In this document: positions 36,213 to 45,171 of the stretch, in pieces
Position numbering within the stretch: the first letter of the stretch is position 1
Layout of the letters: each line of letters opens with the position of its first letter
NCBI RefSeq assembly: GCF_001007875.1
Contig: NZ_CP011412.1
Coordinates: forward strand, 2,604,001-2,668,000
Direction of reading: 5' to 3'
From: Sedimenticola thiotaurini
Lineage (GTDB): Bacteria; Pseudomonadota; Gammaproteobacteria; Chromatiales; Chromatiaceae
DNA length: 64,000 nucleotides
Notes under the pieces: model-generated
Seen by the model: only the letters and a program-made list of their open reading frames with translations
Database searches by the model: none
What the model was told of the DNA's origin: nothing
Translations under genes and position numbers: made by a program

Positions 36213-37112
36213 ATGGCTAAGAAAGAAGTCTCATATTATCCGGGATGCTCCTCACAGACAGGGGCGTCATCATCCAACCTGATGCGCGCAACCCAGACCA
36301 TGTGCGACGAGCTGGATATCCAGCTCAACGAAATACCGGACTGGAACTGCTGTGGTGCCTCCATCGGCTATGGCGGCGGTGGTGAACTGCCACGCCTGAC
36401 CCTGTCGGCCCGCAACATTGCGCTCTCTGAACAGCACAACCCGGGGCAGGAGATCGTCGCCACCTGTGCCGCCTGCTGGCTCTCTACCCGTGAAGCCAAA
36501 GAGCGCCTGCAGGAAGATTCTGACATGTTCCGGGATGCCAACACGGCGCTGAACGAGATCAAGCTGAAACTGAACAACCAGACTCCGGTTCGCCACATGG
36601 TGGAGGTACTGGTCGAGGATATCGGTTTCGAAGCGATCAAAGAGAAGGTGAAAAAGCCGCTGGAAGGGCTGAAGATCGCCAGCTATATCGGCTGTCAGAC
36701 CAACCGTCCGTTCGGTATCGCCGAGGAGTCGTTCGAGAACCCGGTCTATCTGGACCATATCATCGAGAGCGTGGGTGCCGATTCCATCCCCACTTACGAG
36801 AAGAAAGTACAGTGCTGCGGTGGTGCCCTGGCCTTCTCCGAGCCGGAGAAGTCCCAGGAGATGATCCACGGCATCATCGAAGCCGCCTATGATCACGGCG
36901 CCGACATGATCGCTACCCCCTGTCCGCTGTGCCAGGCTAACGTGGAGATCTACCAGGATCAGATTAACGAGCGCTTCGGCAGCAAGTTCAACATGCCGGT
37001 GGTCTACTACAGCCAGCTGATGAGCGTCGCCTTTGGCCGCAATACCAAGGACGCCGCCCTGGATGGACAGATCATCCGTGCCAAATCACTGGAAGATATT
37101 GCCGGCAAATAG
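36213..37112 (+). CDS. hdrB: HdrB-like subunit with two cysteine-rich CCG domains
   Basis: 299 residues. The two CCG domains are clear: YYPGC, then WNCCGASIG and CAACW; and YIGCQTNR, then QCCGGALAF and CPLCQ. In heterodisulfide reductase HdrB these bind the non-cubane 4Fe-4S clusters that act on disulfides. Together with HdrC it takes the place of QmoC, an arrangement known from Gram-positive sulfate reducers and some sulfur oxidisers. How electrons reach the quinone pool without a membrane subunit is not visible here. Last gene of the operon, followed by a terminator. Confidence 0.92.
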   Translation: MAKKEVSYYPGCSSQTGASSSNLMRATQTMCDELDIQLNEIPDWNCCGASIGYGGGGELPRLTLSARNIALSEQHNPGQEIVATCAACWLSTREAKERLQEDSDMFRDANTALNEIKLKLNNQTPVRHMVEVLVEDIGFEAIKEKVKKPLEGLKIASYIGCQTNRPFGIAEESFENPVYLDHIIESVGADSIPTYEKKVQCCGGALAFSEPEKSQEMIHGIIEAAYDHGADMIATPCPLCQANVEIYQDQINERFGSKFNMPVVYYSQLMSVAFGRNTKDAALDGQIIRAKSLEDIAGK

Positions 37113-37145
37113 CTACCAAAAAAACAATCAAATGCGCCAACAATT

Positions 37146-37173
37146 ACGGCCCTCATTTTGAGGGCCGTTTTTT
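37146..37173 (+). terminator. Rho-independent terminator of the qmoAB-hdrCB operon
   Basis: ACGGCCCTCA (37146-37155) pairs perfectly with TGAGGGCCGT (37159-37168) over a TTT loop and is followed by a run of Ts. Confidence 0.92.
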
Positions 37174-37234
37174 GTCTGGATCAGGATGGACGCCCCGTCG
37201 CCAAACCCGCGACGTGGCCGCACCAGCCCCGTTC

Positions 37235-37684
37235 TTATGCCGCCAGCACCTCGACCTTCGCCTTGATCGAATTGGCGATAAAACAGTTCCGGTGGGCGCT
37301 GGCGTGCAGTCGTTCGATAGCCGCCGCATCCGGTTGATTCTCGCCCCCGAACACAATCTTGGGACGCAATTCAATGCGGCTCAGTACCGGGCGACCATTG
37401 TCACCCTTCTCCAGAAAACCGGTCGCCCGATCCAGATAACTCTCCACCTGAAAACCTTTCAGTTCGGCAATAGCCAGAAAGGTCAGCATGTGACAGCTGG
37501 CCAGGGCACTGGTGAGCAGTTTTTCCGGGTCTGCACAGTTGGGATCACCTTTATACTCCGGCGCGGATGAGACCGGCACCTGGGCGGTGTCACTGAATGA
37601 GACCCTGTGGTTACGGTTGTAGGTGCCGTTCTCGGATGAGGCGGGGGAGCTGTGCCACTCCAGGTTTATGATGTGTTCGGACAT
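37235..37684 (-). CDS. OsmC/Ohr-family peroxiredoxin-like protein
   Basis: 149 residues. The two redox cysteines of the family are in LTSALASCHMLTFL and SAHRNCFIANSIK. The first helix-strand unit with FSDTAQVPVSSAPEYKGDP is also typical. OsmC-like proteins reduce organic peroxides with thiol help. An upstream in-frame start at 37717 is possible, but homology begins at MSEHIINLEW. Single gene on the minus strand, divergent from the bacteriohemerythrin gene. Confidence 0.9.
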   Translation of the reverse strand: MSEHIINLEWHSSPASSENGTYNRNHRVSFSDTAQVPVSSAPEYKGDPNCADPEKLLTSALASCHMLTFLAIAELKGFQVESYLDRATGFLEKGDNGRPVLSRIELRPKIVFGGENQPDAAAIERLHASAHRNCFIANSIKAKVEVLAA

Positions 37685-37934
37685 GGGGGTTGTACCTTCA
37701 GATTGAGTGCTTACCAACGGTCAGGATAGCAAATCGCCGACCGGAACAGTACCGAGGTTGATCGGCCCATTACCGGATAATTCCTTCACTTTCCCTGACC
37801 ACACCTGTCCGCTTGGGGGTTGTAGTTGCCCGGTAATCCGCTACTGCTCCCCTGCGCCTTCCTACCGCGAATCAAGGGGAGTAGTATGATTGCAGAAGTG
37901 TCCTTTAACATCTGCACGGATTTGAGGTATCGCC

Positions 37935-38336
37935 ATGAAGGAGTTGATTTGGGACAAGACCCTGAGCGTCTCAGTTGATGAGATTGATGCGGATCATCAA
38001 CGGCTGGTGGAACTGCTCAACCTGTTCAACCGGGCCGTAGCCGAGGATGAATCACCCGACTACCGGGAGGCGTTACTGGAAGAGCTGATCGCCTGTACGG
38101 TCTGGCACTTCCGCCACGAAGAGCGCCTGATGTTGAGGTATCACTACCCCGATCTCCCGGCGCACAAGGCAGAGCACCAGGAACTGATCGATAGCGTCAT
38201 CGCGTTTCAGCAAAACTACCAGCGGGATGGTGGAAAGATGAGCGAGGCCGATTTCGAGTACCTGGAGCACTGGCTGACCGAACACATCCTGATTATGGAC
38301 ATGAAACTGGGTGAGTGGTTGACTGGAGTGATGTAG
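37935..38336 (+). CDS. Bacteriohemerythrin
   Basis: 133 residues, a single hemerythrin domain. The di-iron ligands are visible in order: DADHQRL, TVWHFRHEERLM, HKAEHQEL, and HILIMDMKLG. Length and the start IWDKTLSVSVDEID match stand-alone bacterial hemerythrins, which bind oxygen for storage, delivery or sensing. A tidy four-helix bundle with no fused domain. Confidence 0.94.
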   Translation: MKELIWDKTLSVSVDEIDADHQRLVELLNLFNRAVAEDESPDYREALLEELIACTVWHFRHEERLMLRYHYPDLPAHKAEHQELIDSVIAFQQNYQRDGGKMSEADFEYLEHWLTEHILIMDMKLGEWLTGVM

Positions 38337-38479
38337 CGATTATTGAATCGGAATCGGTCCCATCCGTTTCAGGCAAGGCCCACGCTCCAGACAGCGACTC
38401 CAGCAGCGGCAGAGAAAACGTCAGTCCCCTGCTGGGTCCGTAGCCATAACCGTCCACAAAGTAGAGAGAGGCACACCCT

Positions 38480-39778
38480 ATGTCATCCGACAGGCAGAAG
38501 CCGGCAACCCCAGCGGGTTCTGGTATTCGTCAGACCCTGGGCGTTGACCAACCCCCGGGGCTTCAAAGATCCGCCGTAAAGTGGCTCCTGCTCACTGCTG
38601 TGCTTGCCGTTATTGCAGTTACCGCCTGGCAGCTATTCGCTAACGGCGAATCGCAATCGGTTCACTATAAAACCGCCGATGTCAGCCGGGGCTCATTAAA
38701 TATAACAGTGACTGCCACCGGAACGCTGGAGCCGGTAAATCAGGTCGAGGTCGGGTCGGAAATTTCCGGCACCATTAACGCTGTGCTGGTGGATTTTAAT
38801 GATCGGGTCAAACAGGGACAGGTGCTGGCGCGCATGAACACCGACCAACTTCAGGCCAAGGTGGACCAGGCAGAAGCATCGCTCAAACTGGCCCGGGCAC
38901 AGGTCAAACAGTCCGAAGCCACGGTTATCGAAACCAGGAACAACCTGAACCGCGCCAGGAAACTGGCGGAAACCGGTATGTGCTCGGAGCAGGAGTGCGA
39001 TTCTGCACAAGCCGCCTATGATCGTGCCGTGGCCAATCTGGAGAGCGCCAAAGCGCAGGTTGTTCAGGCACAGGCCACACTGAATGCCGAATTGACCACC
39101 CTGGCGAAGGCCACCATACATTCCCCCATCGACGGCATCGTACTGAACCGTGATGTGGAACCGGGCCAGACCGTGGCCGCCTCTTTCCAGACACCGGTCA
39201 TGTTTATCCTGGCCGAAAACCTCACCCAGATGGAGTTACATGTGGATGTGGATGAAGCGGATGTCGGCCAGATCGCCGTGGGGCAGGAGGCGCTGTTTAC
39301 CGTAGACGCCTATGCCGGCAGAAGTTTTCCCGCCAGAATTACCGAGGTCCATTTCGCCTCCCAGACCGTTGATGGGGTGGTGACTTATGAAACTGTGCTG
39401 AGCGTGGACAACTCCGAACTGCTGTTGCGTCCGGGAATGACAGCTACAGCTGATATTCTGGTCAAACAGGTAACAGATGCCTTGCTGGTGCCTAATGCCG
39501 CTCTGCGTTTCAGCCCTCCGGAGCCGGAGCAACAGACCTCCAGCAGAGGCGGCCTGATCAGCAACCTGATGCCCCGTCCCCCCCAGGCACCCAAGCCTCG
39601 GGAAGAGACCAGCACTGCCAATAACCAGCAGCAACGGGTATGGGTGCTGAACGACGGCGCGCCCCTGCCTATCGCTGTGACCACCGGCGCCACCGATGGT
39701 ATCAATACCGAGATCACCAGCGGCGCAATTGAACCGGGCATGGCGTTGATCATCGACACCATCAGCAGCAAGCAATAG
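38480..39778 (+). CDS. MacA-like periplasmic adaptor of an ABC exporter
   Basis: 432 residues. One N-terminal membrane anchor (WLLLTAVLAVIAVTAWQLF), the barrel-sandwich motifs QVEVGSEISGTINAVLVDFN and IHSPIDGIVLNRDVEPGQT around a long alpha-hairpin (KVDQAEASLKLARAQVKQSE), then a beta-barrel. A low-complexity Pro-rich insertion (MPRPPQAPKPREE) lies close to the end. It is the first gene of a three-gene operon with an ATPase and an FtsX-like permease and should link that permease to an outer-membrane channel, not encoded here. Confidence 0.93.
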   Translation: MSSDRQKPATPAGSGIRQTLGVDQPPGLQRSAVKWLLLTAVLAVIAVTAWQLFANGESQSVHYKTADVSRGSLNITVTATGTLEPVNQVEVGSEISGTINAVLVDFNDRVKQGQVLARMNTDQLQAKVDQAEASLKLARAQVKQSEATVIETRNNLNRARKLAETGMCSEQECDSAQAAYDRAVANLESAKAQVVQAQATLNAELTTLAKATIHSPIDGIVLNRDVEPGQTVAASFQTPVMFILAENLTQMELHVDVDEADVGQIAVGQEALFTVDAYAGRSFPARITEVHFASQTVDGVVTYETVLSVDNSELLLRPGMTATADILVKQVTDALLVPNAALRFSPPEPEQQTSSRGGLISNLMPRPPQAPKPREETSTANNQQQRVWVLNDGAPLPIAVTTGATDGINTEITSGAIEPGMALIIDTISSKQ

Positions 39779-39786
39779 AACCTATC

Positions 39787-40497
39787 ATGTCGGATCAGGA
39801 ACAACCCCTGATTAAACTCAGGGAAGTCAGCAAAGTCTACGGCACAGGACAGGCGGAGATGCAGGCGCTGCGGGGTATCGACCTGACCATCGAACGTGGT
39901 GAATTTGTCGCCGTGATGGGACCGAGTGGCTCAGGCAAGTCTACCTGCATGAACATACTGGGCTGCCTGGATACCCCAACCGCCGGACACTATCTTTTTG
40001 ACGGCATCGATGTCGGCACCCTGACCCGCGATCAACTGGCGCTATTAAGACGCCACTATCTTGGTTTCGTATTTCAGGGATTCAATCTGCTCAACCGAAC
40101 CTCCGCGCTGGAAAACGTCGAGTTGCCCCTGATCTATCGGGGCATGGCGGCGGCTGAGCGTCGCACCCGGGCACTCAATGCACTGAATATCGTGGGCCTG
40201 AGTGGCTGGGAGAACCACACTCCGGGGGAGTTGTCCGGCGGACAGCAGCAACGGGTCGCCATTGCCCGCGCTATTGTCACCGAACCGTCGGTACTACTGG
40301 CGGATGAGCCGACCGGCAACCTGGACTCGTCCCGCAGTCGGGAAATCATGGAGTTGTTGGGCTCGTTCAATCGCGACCAGGGCATCACCATTGTCATGGT
40401 CACCCATGAGCCGGAGATGGCGGCATTTGCCAACCGCCAGATTCACTTTCTGGATGGCCGGGTGGCCCGCGATGCAAACAGTGGAGCACCCAGCTGA
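39787..40497 (+). CDS. ABC transporter ATPase (MacB/LolD type)
   Basis: 236 residues. Walker A GPSGSGKST, Q-loop FVFQGFNLLNRT, signature LSGGQQQRVAIARA, Walker B VLLADEPTGNLDS and the H-loop MVTHEPEM are all present. The family drives mechanotransmission exporters of macrolide, lipoprotein or siderophore type. Nine bases separate it from the adaptor gene, and its stop shares a base with the start of the permease. Confidence 0.95.
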   Translation: MSDQEQPLIKLREVSKVYGTGQAEMQALRGIDLTIERGEFVAVMGPSGSGKSTCMNILGCLDTPTAGHYLFDGIDVGTLTRDQLALLRRHYLGFVFQGFNLLNRTSALENVELPLIYRGMAAAERRTRALNALNIVGLSGWENHTPGELSGGQQQRVAIARAIVTEPSVLLADEPTGNLDSSRSREIMELLGSFNRDQGITIVMVTHEPEMAAFANRQIHFLDGRVARDANSGAPS

Positions 40498-41702
40498 TGT
40501 TATGGAACGCCTTGTTACTGGCAATGCGGGAGATACGGCGCAACGTGATGCGTTCGTTCCTCACAATCCTGGGCATCGTCATTGGTGTCGCCGCAGTAAT
40601 TATCATGGTGACCATTGGCGGTGGTGCAACGGTTCAGGTGACTGAACAGATCGCCAGCCTGGGCAGCAATCTGTTGATGGTAACCCCGGGACAGCGAATG
40701 GGCATGGGTCAACGATCTGCCGCACCCGCGTTCCGCCTGGACGATGCAGAAGCGATCGTCAGGGAGATAAGCAATATCAGCTCTGTTGCCCCCTCCGCTT
40801 CGCAAACGGCCACCGCGGTTTACGGCAATGAAAACTGGAGCACCACGATCAGCGGCACCACCAATCAGTTTTTTGCCGCCGGTAACTGGTCATTCAGATC
40901 GGGGCGGGCGTTTCTGGAAACTGAACTGCGTGCGGGTAAAGCGGTATGCATCATCGGCGAAACGGTCCGCAGCAAACTTTTCGGTGAGCAGGATCCCCTG
41001 GGGCAGAAACTTCGTCTGGAGAAGCTTTCATGTGAAGTCATTGGACAACTGGAATCGAAGGGCCAATCCACCATGGGCAAGGATCAGGACGACCTGGTGG
41101 TGATTCCGTTACGCACTTTTCAACGACGTCTGGCCGGCAATCAGGATGTGGGGCTGATTCAGATCTCGGTCGAGGATGGTGCATCCACACAGAAAGTGGA
41201 ACAGGCGGTTACGGAACTGTTGCGTGAACGTCGCCACATATCTGCCAACGAGGAGGATGACTTCTCGGTTATGGATATGAAGGAGATCGCCAATATGCTG
41301 AGCGGCACCACACGGGTGTTGACCATGCTGCTTGGTGCGGTGGCGGCGGTCAGTCTGCTGGTGGGCGGTATTGGCATCATGAATATCATGCTGGTATCGG
41401 TGACCGAACGGACACGGGAGATCGGTATTCGCCTCGCCATCGGCGCAATGGAACGGGAAGTGCTTTTACAGTTTCTGGTTGAAGCGGTGGTATTGTCGTC
41501 CCTCGGCGGAGCCGTCGGCATCATACTGGCCCTGGCCGGTTCGGTTGTCTTGGCTGACCTGATGAAAGTCCCGTTCGTATTGAATTTCGGCATAGTGGCT
41601 CTGTCGTTTCTCTTCTCCGCCGCCGTTGGGGTCATTTTTGGTTATTTCCCCGCCCGCAAGGCGGCCCAACTGGATCCCATTGAAGCCTTACGCCATGAGT
41701 AG
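40497..41702 (+). CDS. MacB-type ABC permease (FtsX family)
   Basis: 401 residues. One N-terminal helix, MREIRRNVMRSFLTILGIVIGVAAVIIM, a large periplasmic domain (about residues 45-270), then three C-terminal helices, LLGAVAAVSLLVGGIGIMNIMLV, VEAVVLSSLGGAVGIILAL and IVALSFLFSAAVGVIFGYF. This is the MacB permease topology without a fused ATPase. The substrate is unknown. Ends the adaptor-ATPase-permease operon. Confidence 0.94.
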   Translation: MLWNALLLAMREIRRNVMRSFLTILGIVIGVAAVIIMVTIGGGATVQVTEQIASLGSNLLMVTPGQRMGMGQRSAAPAFRLDDAEAIVREISNISSVAPSASQTATAVYGNENWSTTISGTTNQFFAAGNWSFRSGRAFLETELRAGKAVCIIGETVRSKLFGEQDPLGQKLRLEKLSCEVIGQLESKGQSTMGKDQDDLVVIPLRTFQRRLAGNQDVGLIQISVEDGASTQKVEQAVTELLRERRHISANEEDDFSVMDMKEIANMLSGTTRVLTMLLGAVAAVSLLVGGIGIMNIMLVSVTERTREIGIRLAIGAMEREVLLQFLVEAVVLSSLGGAVGIILALAGSVVLADLMKVPFVLNFGIVALSFLFSAAVGVIFGYFPARKAAQLDPIEALRHE

Positions 41703-41943
41703 CGCGTAAGCATGCGACGAATTGTGCATCTCCAAATCAGTGGCTATCGGCTTGTCCCGGCACGCATAGCCAGTGCTGCCTGAGGATGTTTGACCAGTGC
41801 GCCTGCAATACCACAAGCCGTATGAAATGGCCTATAATCAGGGCCATATCATTACAATAAAATCAACCTGAACGCCCAACTTCATGCATCGGAGGCGGAG
41901 TTGCCTTCAAAAATAACAACCGGGCGTCATTGAGACCTATACC

Positions 41944-42396
41944 ATGGCCAGTTTCAGTTTCAGCGAAGACCCCAATGGGGGCGTAGGGCTTGAAGTCATC
42001 GCCAAAGACCACTTCGAACTCTTCAATGCGGCATCCGGTGCATTGTGTCTGTTCATGTGGGATCAGGAGACCGTGGAAGAGCGGGAGGAGATACCCATTG
42101 CCTGGTATGGCTTCGACATCCCCACAACGGTGGTGGGACTGCTGTCAGAGCTGCTTTTTCAAATGGATAATGGCTGGGTTTTCAAACGCTTCATCACCCA
42201 CTCCCTGGAAGAGGTGGATGAGCTTGACGAACGGCATCGAAAAAAACAGATGAAGATCACCGGCGTTGCCTATGGCGAGCGCTTTCGGCCGGAGCATCAT
42301 GTCGCCCGTTTTCCGGTACAGGCGGTATTGCTACCACGTCTTAAAGTGAAAGAGGTGGATGAGGGCTTGCGCCTCTATTGTGTACTGGACGCCTGA
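41944..42396 (+). CDS. Archease-like protein
   Basis: 150 residues. The pattern fits archease, the activator of the RNA ligase RtcB: a start with GVGLEVIAKDHFELFNAASGALCLFM, the middle VVGLLSELLFQMDNGWVFKRF, then VAYGERFRPEHHVARFPVQAVLL and an ending LYCVLDA, where archease ends in VLD with a metal-binding Asp. The N-terminal HxAD of typical archease is altered (SEDPNGG). No rtcB is in the window. The match was made by eye and should be treated as likely, not certain. Confidence 0.65.
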   Translation: MASFSFSEDPNGGVGLEVIAKDHFELFNAASGALCLFMWDQETVEEREEIPIAWYGFDIPTTVVGLLSELLFQMDNGWVFKRFITHSLEEVDELDERHRKKQMKITGVAYGERFRPEHHVARFPVQAVLLPRLKVKEVDEGLRLYCVLDA

Positions 42397-42409
42397 TTGA
42401 AGCGCCCTC

Positions 42410-43735
42410 TCATCCCGGTTGGGAAATGGCGTAACGCTTCATCTTCTCCCACAGGTTCTTACGACTGATACCCAAACTCTCTGCCGTTTCCGCAATACGC
42501 CACTCATGATGTTCCAGGGTTTCACGCAGGAGATTTTTCTCATACTCCTCCATCAGGTCTTTCAGCGATGCGTTGCCCCGTGACGCCAGGGGTGCCGCCT
42601 CCGTCGCACCAAACTCCCTGGGACCCATTACCTCCTGGGGCGAAAGGATACAGGCACGCTCCACCGCATGGGCCAGTTCCCGCAAATTACCCGGCCAGGG
42701 CAGGGACTCCAGATAACGTTCGGTCAGGGGCAGAATCAAGCGTCGCTTCTTGTGTTCATGGAAATAGTTTTCAACAACACAGTTGGCCAGCCAGTGGATA
42801 TCCTCCTTGCGCTCCCGCAGTGGCGGGATGTGGACGTGGGCAACGTTGATTCTGAAATAGAGATCCTCGCGGAACTCACCCCGATCCACCATCATTTTCA
42901 AATCCCGGTTGGTGGCATAAACCAGTCGCACATCCACGGGAATGGTATTTTCACTGCCGATCCGTTGCACCACCCGCTCCTGAATGGTACGCAGCAGTTT
43001 CGCCTGCATGCGGGGCGAGGTCTCCCCCACTTCATCCAGAAACAGTACGCCCCCATCGGCCTGTTCAAACACCCCGCGCCGCACCCGACCTGCGCCGGTA
43101 AACGCCCCTTTTTCATGGCCGAACAGCTCCGCTTCCAGCAGATCCTCCGGTAACGCCGCACAGTTGATAGCGATAAAAGGGGTTTCCGTTCCGTTTTTGA
43201 TACGACTGGCGAAATAGCGGGCCGCATACTCCTTGCCGACACCCGATTCGCCGGTAATCAGCAGGTCCACCTGGTGGGCCGCCAGGCGATCCAGGGTCGT
43301 CTGAATCTGTCGCATGGCGGGGGAAACCCCCAGCTCCACGCCACCCCCCTGCATATCATCAAACAGGGCAGCAGCCACCTCCCGCAGCTTGATCAGCAGG
43401 GCGTCCAGGTCGAACGGTTTGGTTATGTAGTCACTGGCGCCCAGCTTCAGCAGCCGGACCGCCTGATCGATGGTGCCGTATCCGGTGATAAAAATGGTGG
43501 GTGGCGGCAGTTTCTGGCGCTCGATCAGGCGATTGTAGAGCTGTTCACCACTCAGATCAGGCAGGCGTATATCACTGATCAGTACCTCGTACTGTCGCTC
43601 TTCCAGAGCCGCCAGCGCCTCTTCCGCCATCGTGAAGCAATCACAGTCAATACCCTCGATTTTGAAACGCTGGCAGAGCGAAGCCCGCATAATCGCATCA
43701 TCTTCAACCAGGCAGAGGCGTGGAGACTGGCTCAT
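42410..43735 (-). CDS. Sigma-54-dependent response regulator (NtrC family) of the molybdoenzyme locus
   Basis: 441 residues. Receiver domain: LCLVEDD acidic pocket, phospho-accepting Asp in LISDIRLPD, Lys in YITKPFD. AAA+ domain: Walker A TGESGVGKE, the sigma-54 loop HEKGAFTGA, Walker B GGVLFLDEVGE. The C-terminal Fis-type HTH is EWRIAETAESLGISRKNLWEKM. ATG 43735 overlaps the stop of the sensor gene by four bases. It is the last gene of the long operon and the likely binder of the palindromes upstream of that operon. This kinase/regulator/binding-protein trio resembles AioXSR and ArxXSR, which control arsenite oxidases. Confidence 0.94.
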   Translation of the reverse strand: MSQSPRLCLVEDDAIMRASLCQRFKIEGIDCDCFTMAEEALAALEERQYEVLISDIRLPDLSGEQLYNRLIERQKLPPPTIFITGYGTIDQAVRLLKLGASDYITKPFDLDALLIKLREVAAALFDDMQGGGVELGVSPAMRQIQTTLDRLAAHQVDLLITGESGVGKEYAARYFASRIKNGTETPFIAINCAALPEDLLEAELFGHEKGAFTGAGRVRRGVFEQADGGVLFLDEVGETSPRMQAKLLRTIQERVVQRIGSENTIPVDVRLVYATNRDLKMMVDRGEFREDLYFRINVAHVHIPPLRERKEDIHWLANCVVENYFHEHKKRRLILPLTERYLESLPWPGNLRELAHAVERACILSPQEVMGPREFGATEAAPLASRGNASLKDLMEEYEKNLLRETLEHHEWRIAETAESLGISRKNLWEKMKRYAISQPG

Positions 43736-45171
43736 TGAAACTCCTTTATCGGCAGCTCTACCGTAAATTGGGTCTTCCCACCCCGGGACTTCACCTCGAT
43801 AACCCCTTCCAGCTGCTGAATCAACTGATAGGTCACCCACAGCCCCAGTCCATTGCCGGTGGTGCTTTCCGAAAATGGTTCAAACAGGCTTTTCATGCGC
43901 TCCCGGGGAATGTTCGGCCCGTTATTCAGCACATATATATAGAGCATGTGGTTACGGCTCTCAACCGAACAGTGCACCACCCCCTCCTCGGGCGACGCCT
44001 GAACCGCGTTGAGTGACAGGTTGAGCAGCACCTGACGGATGGGGGTCGACGGTAGGGATATCTCCTGCTGGATGCCGTTGTACCACTTCAGGTCAACCCG
44101 CTTGCGATTAACGTCCGGCAACAGCAGCATGCGCACATCTTCAATGTCCTTTGGATTGAGGCTGTGACTGCGGGGATTGGCTTCAACCAGCAGAGCGGAG
44201 ATGGTTTCACGTATCTGTTGCAGACCGCGCTCTATGAGTGCAAAGGTTTCCCGTCCCAGATCGTCTGTCTTGCTGAAATGGCGAAACGTATTCAGTGCGT
44301 TCAGCATGCCGCCGAGGGGATTGTTGATTTCATGCGCCACCCCTGCGGAAAGCCGGCCGACAGCAGCCAGCCGTTCCGATGCCAGCATGCCCGCTTCCAG
44401 TTGCTCTTTCTCATCCAGCTCCTTCAGCATCTGCTGAAAGCTGGTTCCCAGCTGTCCGATCTCGTCCTTTCCCTGGCGTAAATCACAGACTATCTCCTCA
44501 CTGTTGCCGCGTCCCACTTTTGACATGCATCTGGCCAGATGCCCAAGGGGCATAACCATCCGGTTGCCCAGATACCAGCCCAGGGGCAGGAGCAGGATGG
44601 TCACCACCAGGGCGGAGAAAACCACCCGCTTGACGATGTCGGTAAATCTCGGCCAGAACAGCGCCCGATCATAACCGATCACCAGGGTGCCGATGGCCAC
44701 ACCATCACTCAACATGGGCAGAATCACGTAGAGCCGCTGGTCATTGGGGTGCTCATAGGGACGCGGGTTCAGATTGCCCGTGAGTCGCAACACCTCCGCT
44801 TCCACCCTGGCCAACTCCTCACCATGTACCCGTAACCGGGTGGTGACAGGGAGTGTCTTGGGTCGGTTGGAAACATAGATCTGACCGTTTTTATCCAGAA
44901 CGATAAGCAGCCGGGTGGAATTATTACCCGTCCAGCCCTCTGCCGCCTGCACCAGTCGATAGGCCCCCCAGAGATCGTCGTGCAACAGGGCGTTGGGCAA
45001 ACTGTTGGACAGTACGCTGCCTATCTCAACGGCATTATTGAACACCTCATTACGCAGATCCTCATAGGCGCGCCAGGTCAGCGCCAGCGTCACCACGCAG
45101 GCGGTAATAAGGATGACCAGCGTGAACATCAACGGGACTTTGATGCGGTAGCTGATATCACCGATCTTCAT
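43732..45171 (-). CDS. Membrane sensor histidine kinase
   Basis: 479 residues. Two membrane helices (VPLMFTLVILITACVVTLAL near 12-31 and VVFSALVVTILLLPLGWYL near 185-203) enclose a periplasmic sensor domain of about 150 residues. A HAMP domain follows (NRMVMPLGHLARCMSKVG), then HisKA with the phospho-His in AGVAHEINNPLGG, then HATPase (LNLSLNAVQAS, NNGPNI, TGNGLGLW). It overlaps both neighbours by four bases, so the binding protein, kinase and regulator are one translationally coupled unit. Confidence 0.94.
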   Translation of the reverse strand: MKIGDISYRIKVPLMFTLVILITACVVTLALTWRAYEDLRNEVFNNAVEIGSVLSNSLPNALLHDDLWGAYRLVQAAEGWTGNNSTRLLIVLDKNGQIYVSNRPKTLPVTTRLRVHGEELARVEAEVLRLTGNLNPRPYEHPNDQRLYVILPMLSDGVAIGTLVIGYDRALFWPRFTDIVKRVVFSALVVTILLLPLGWYLGNRMVMPLGHLARCMSKVGRGNSEEIVCDLRQGKDEIGQLGTSFQQMLKELDEKEQLEAGMLASERLAAVGRLSAGVAHEINNPLGGMLNALNTFRHFSKTDDLGRETFALIERGLQQIRETISALLVEANPRSHSLNPKDIEDVRMLLLPDVNRKRVDLKWYNGIQQEISLPSTPIRQVLLNLSLNAVQASPEEGVVHCSVESRNHMLYIYVLNNGPNIPRERMKSLFEPFSESTTGNGLGLWVTYQLIQQLEGVIEVKSRGGKTQFTVELPIKEFQ

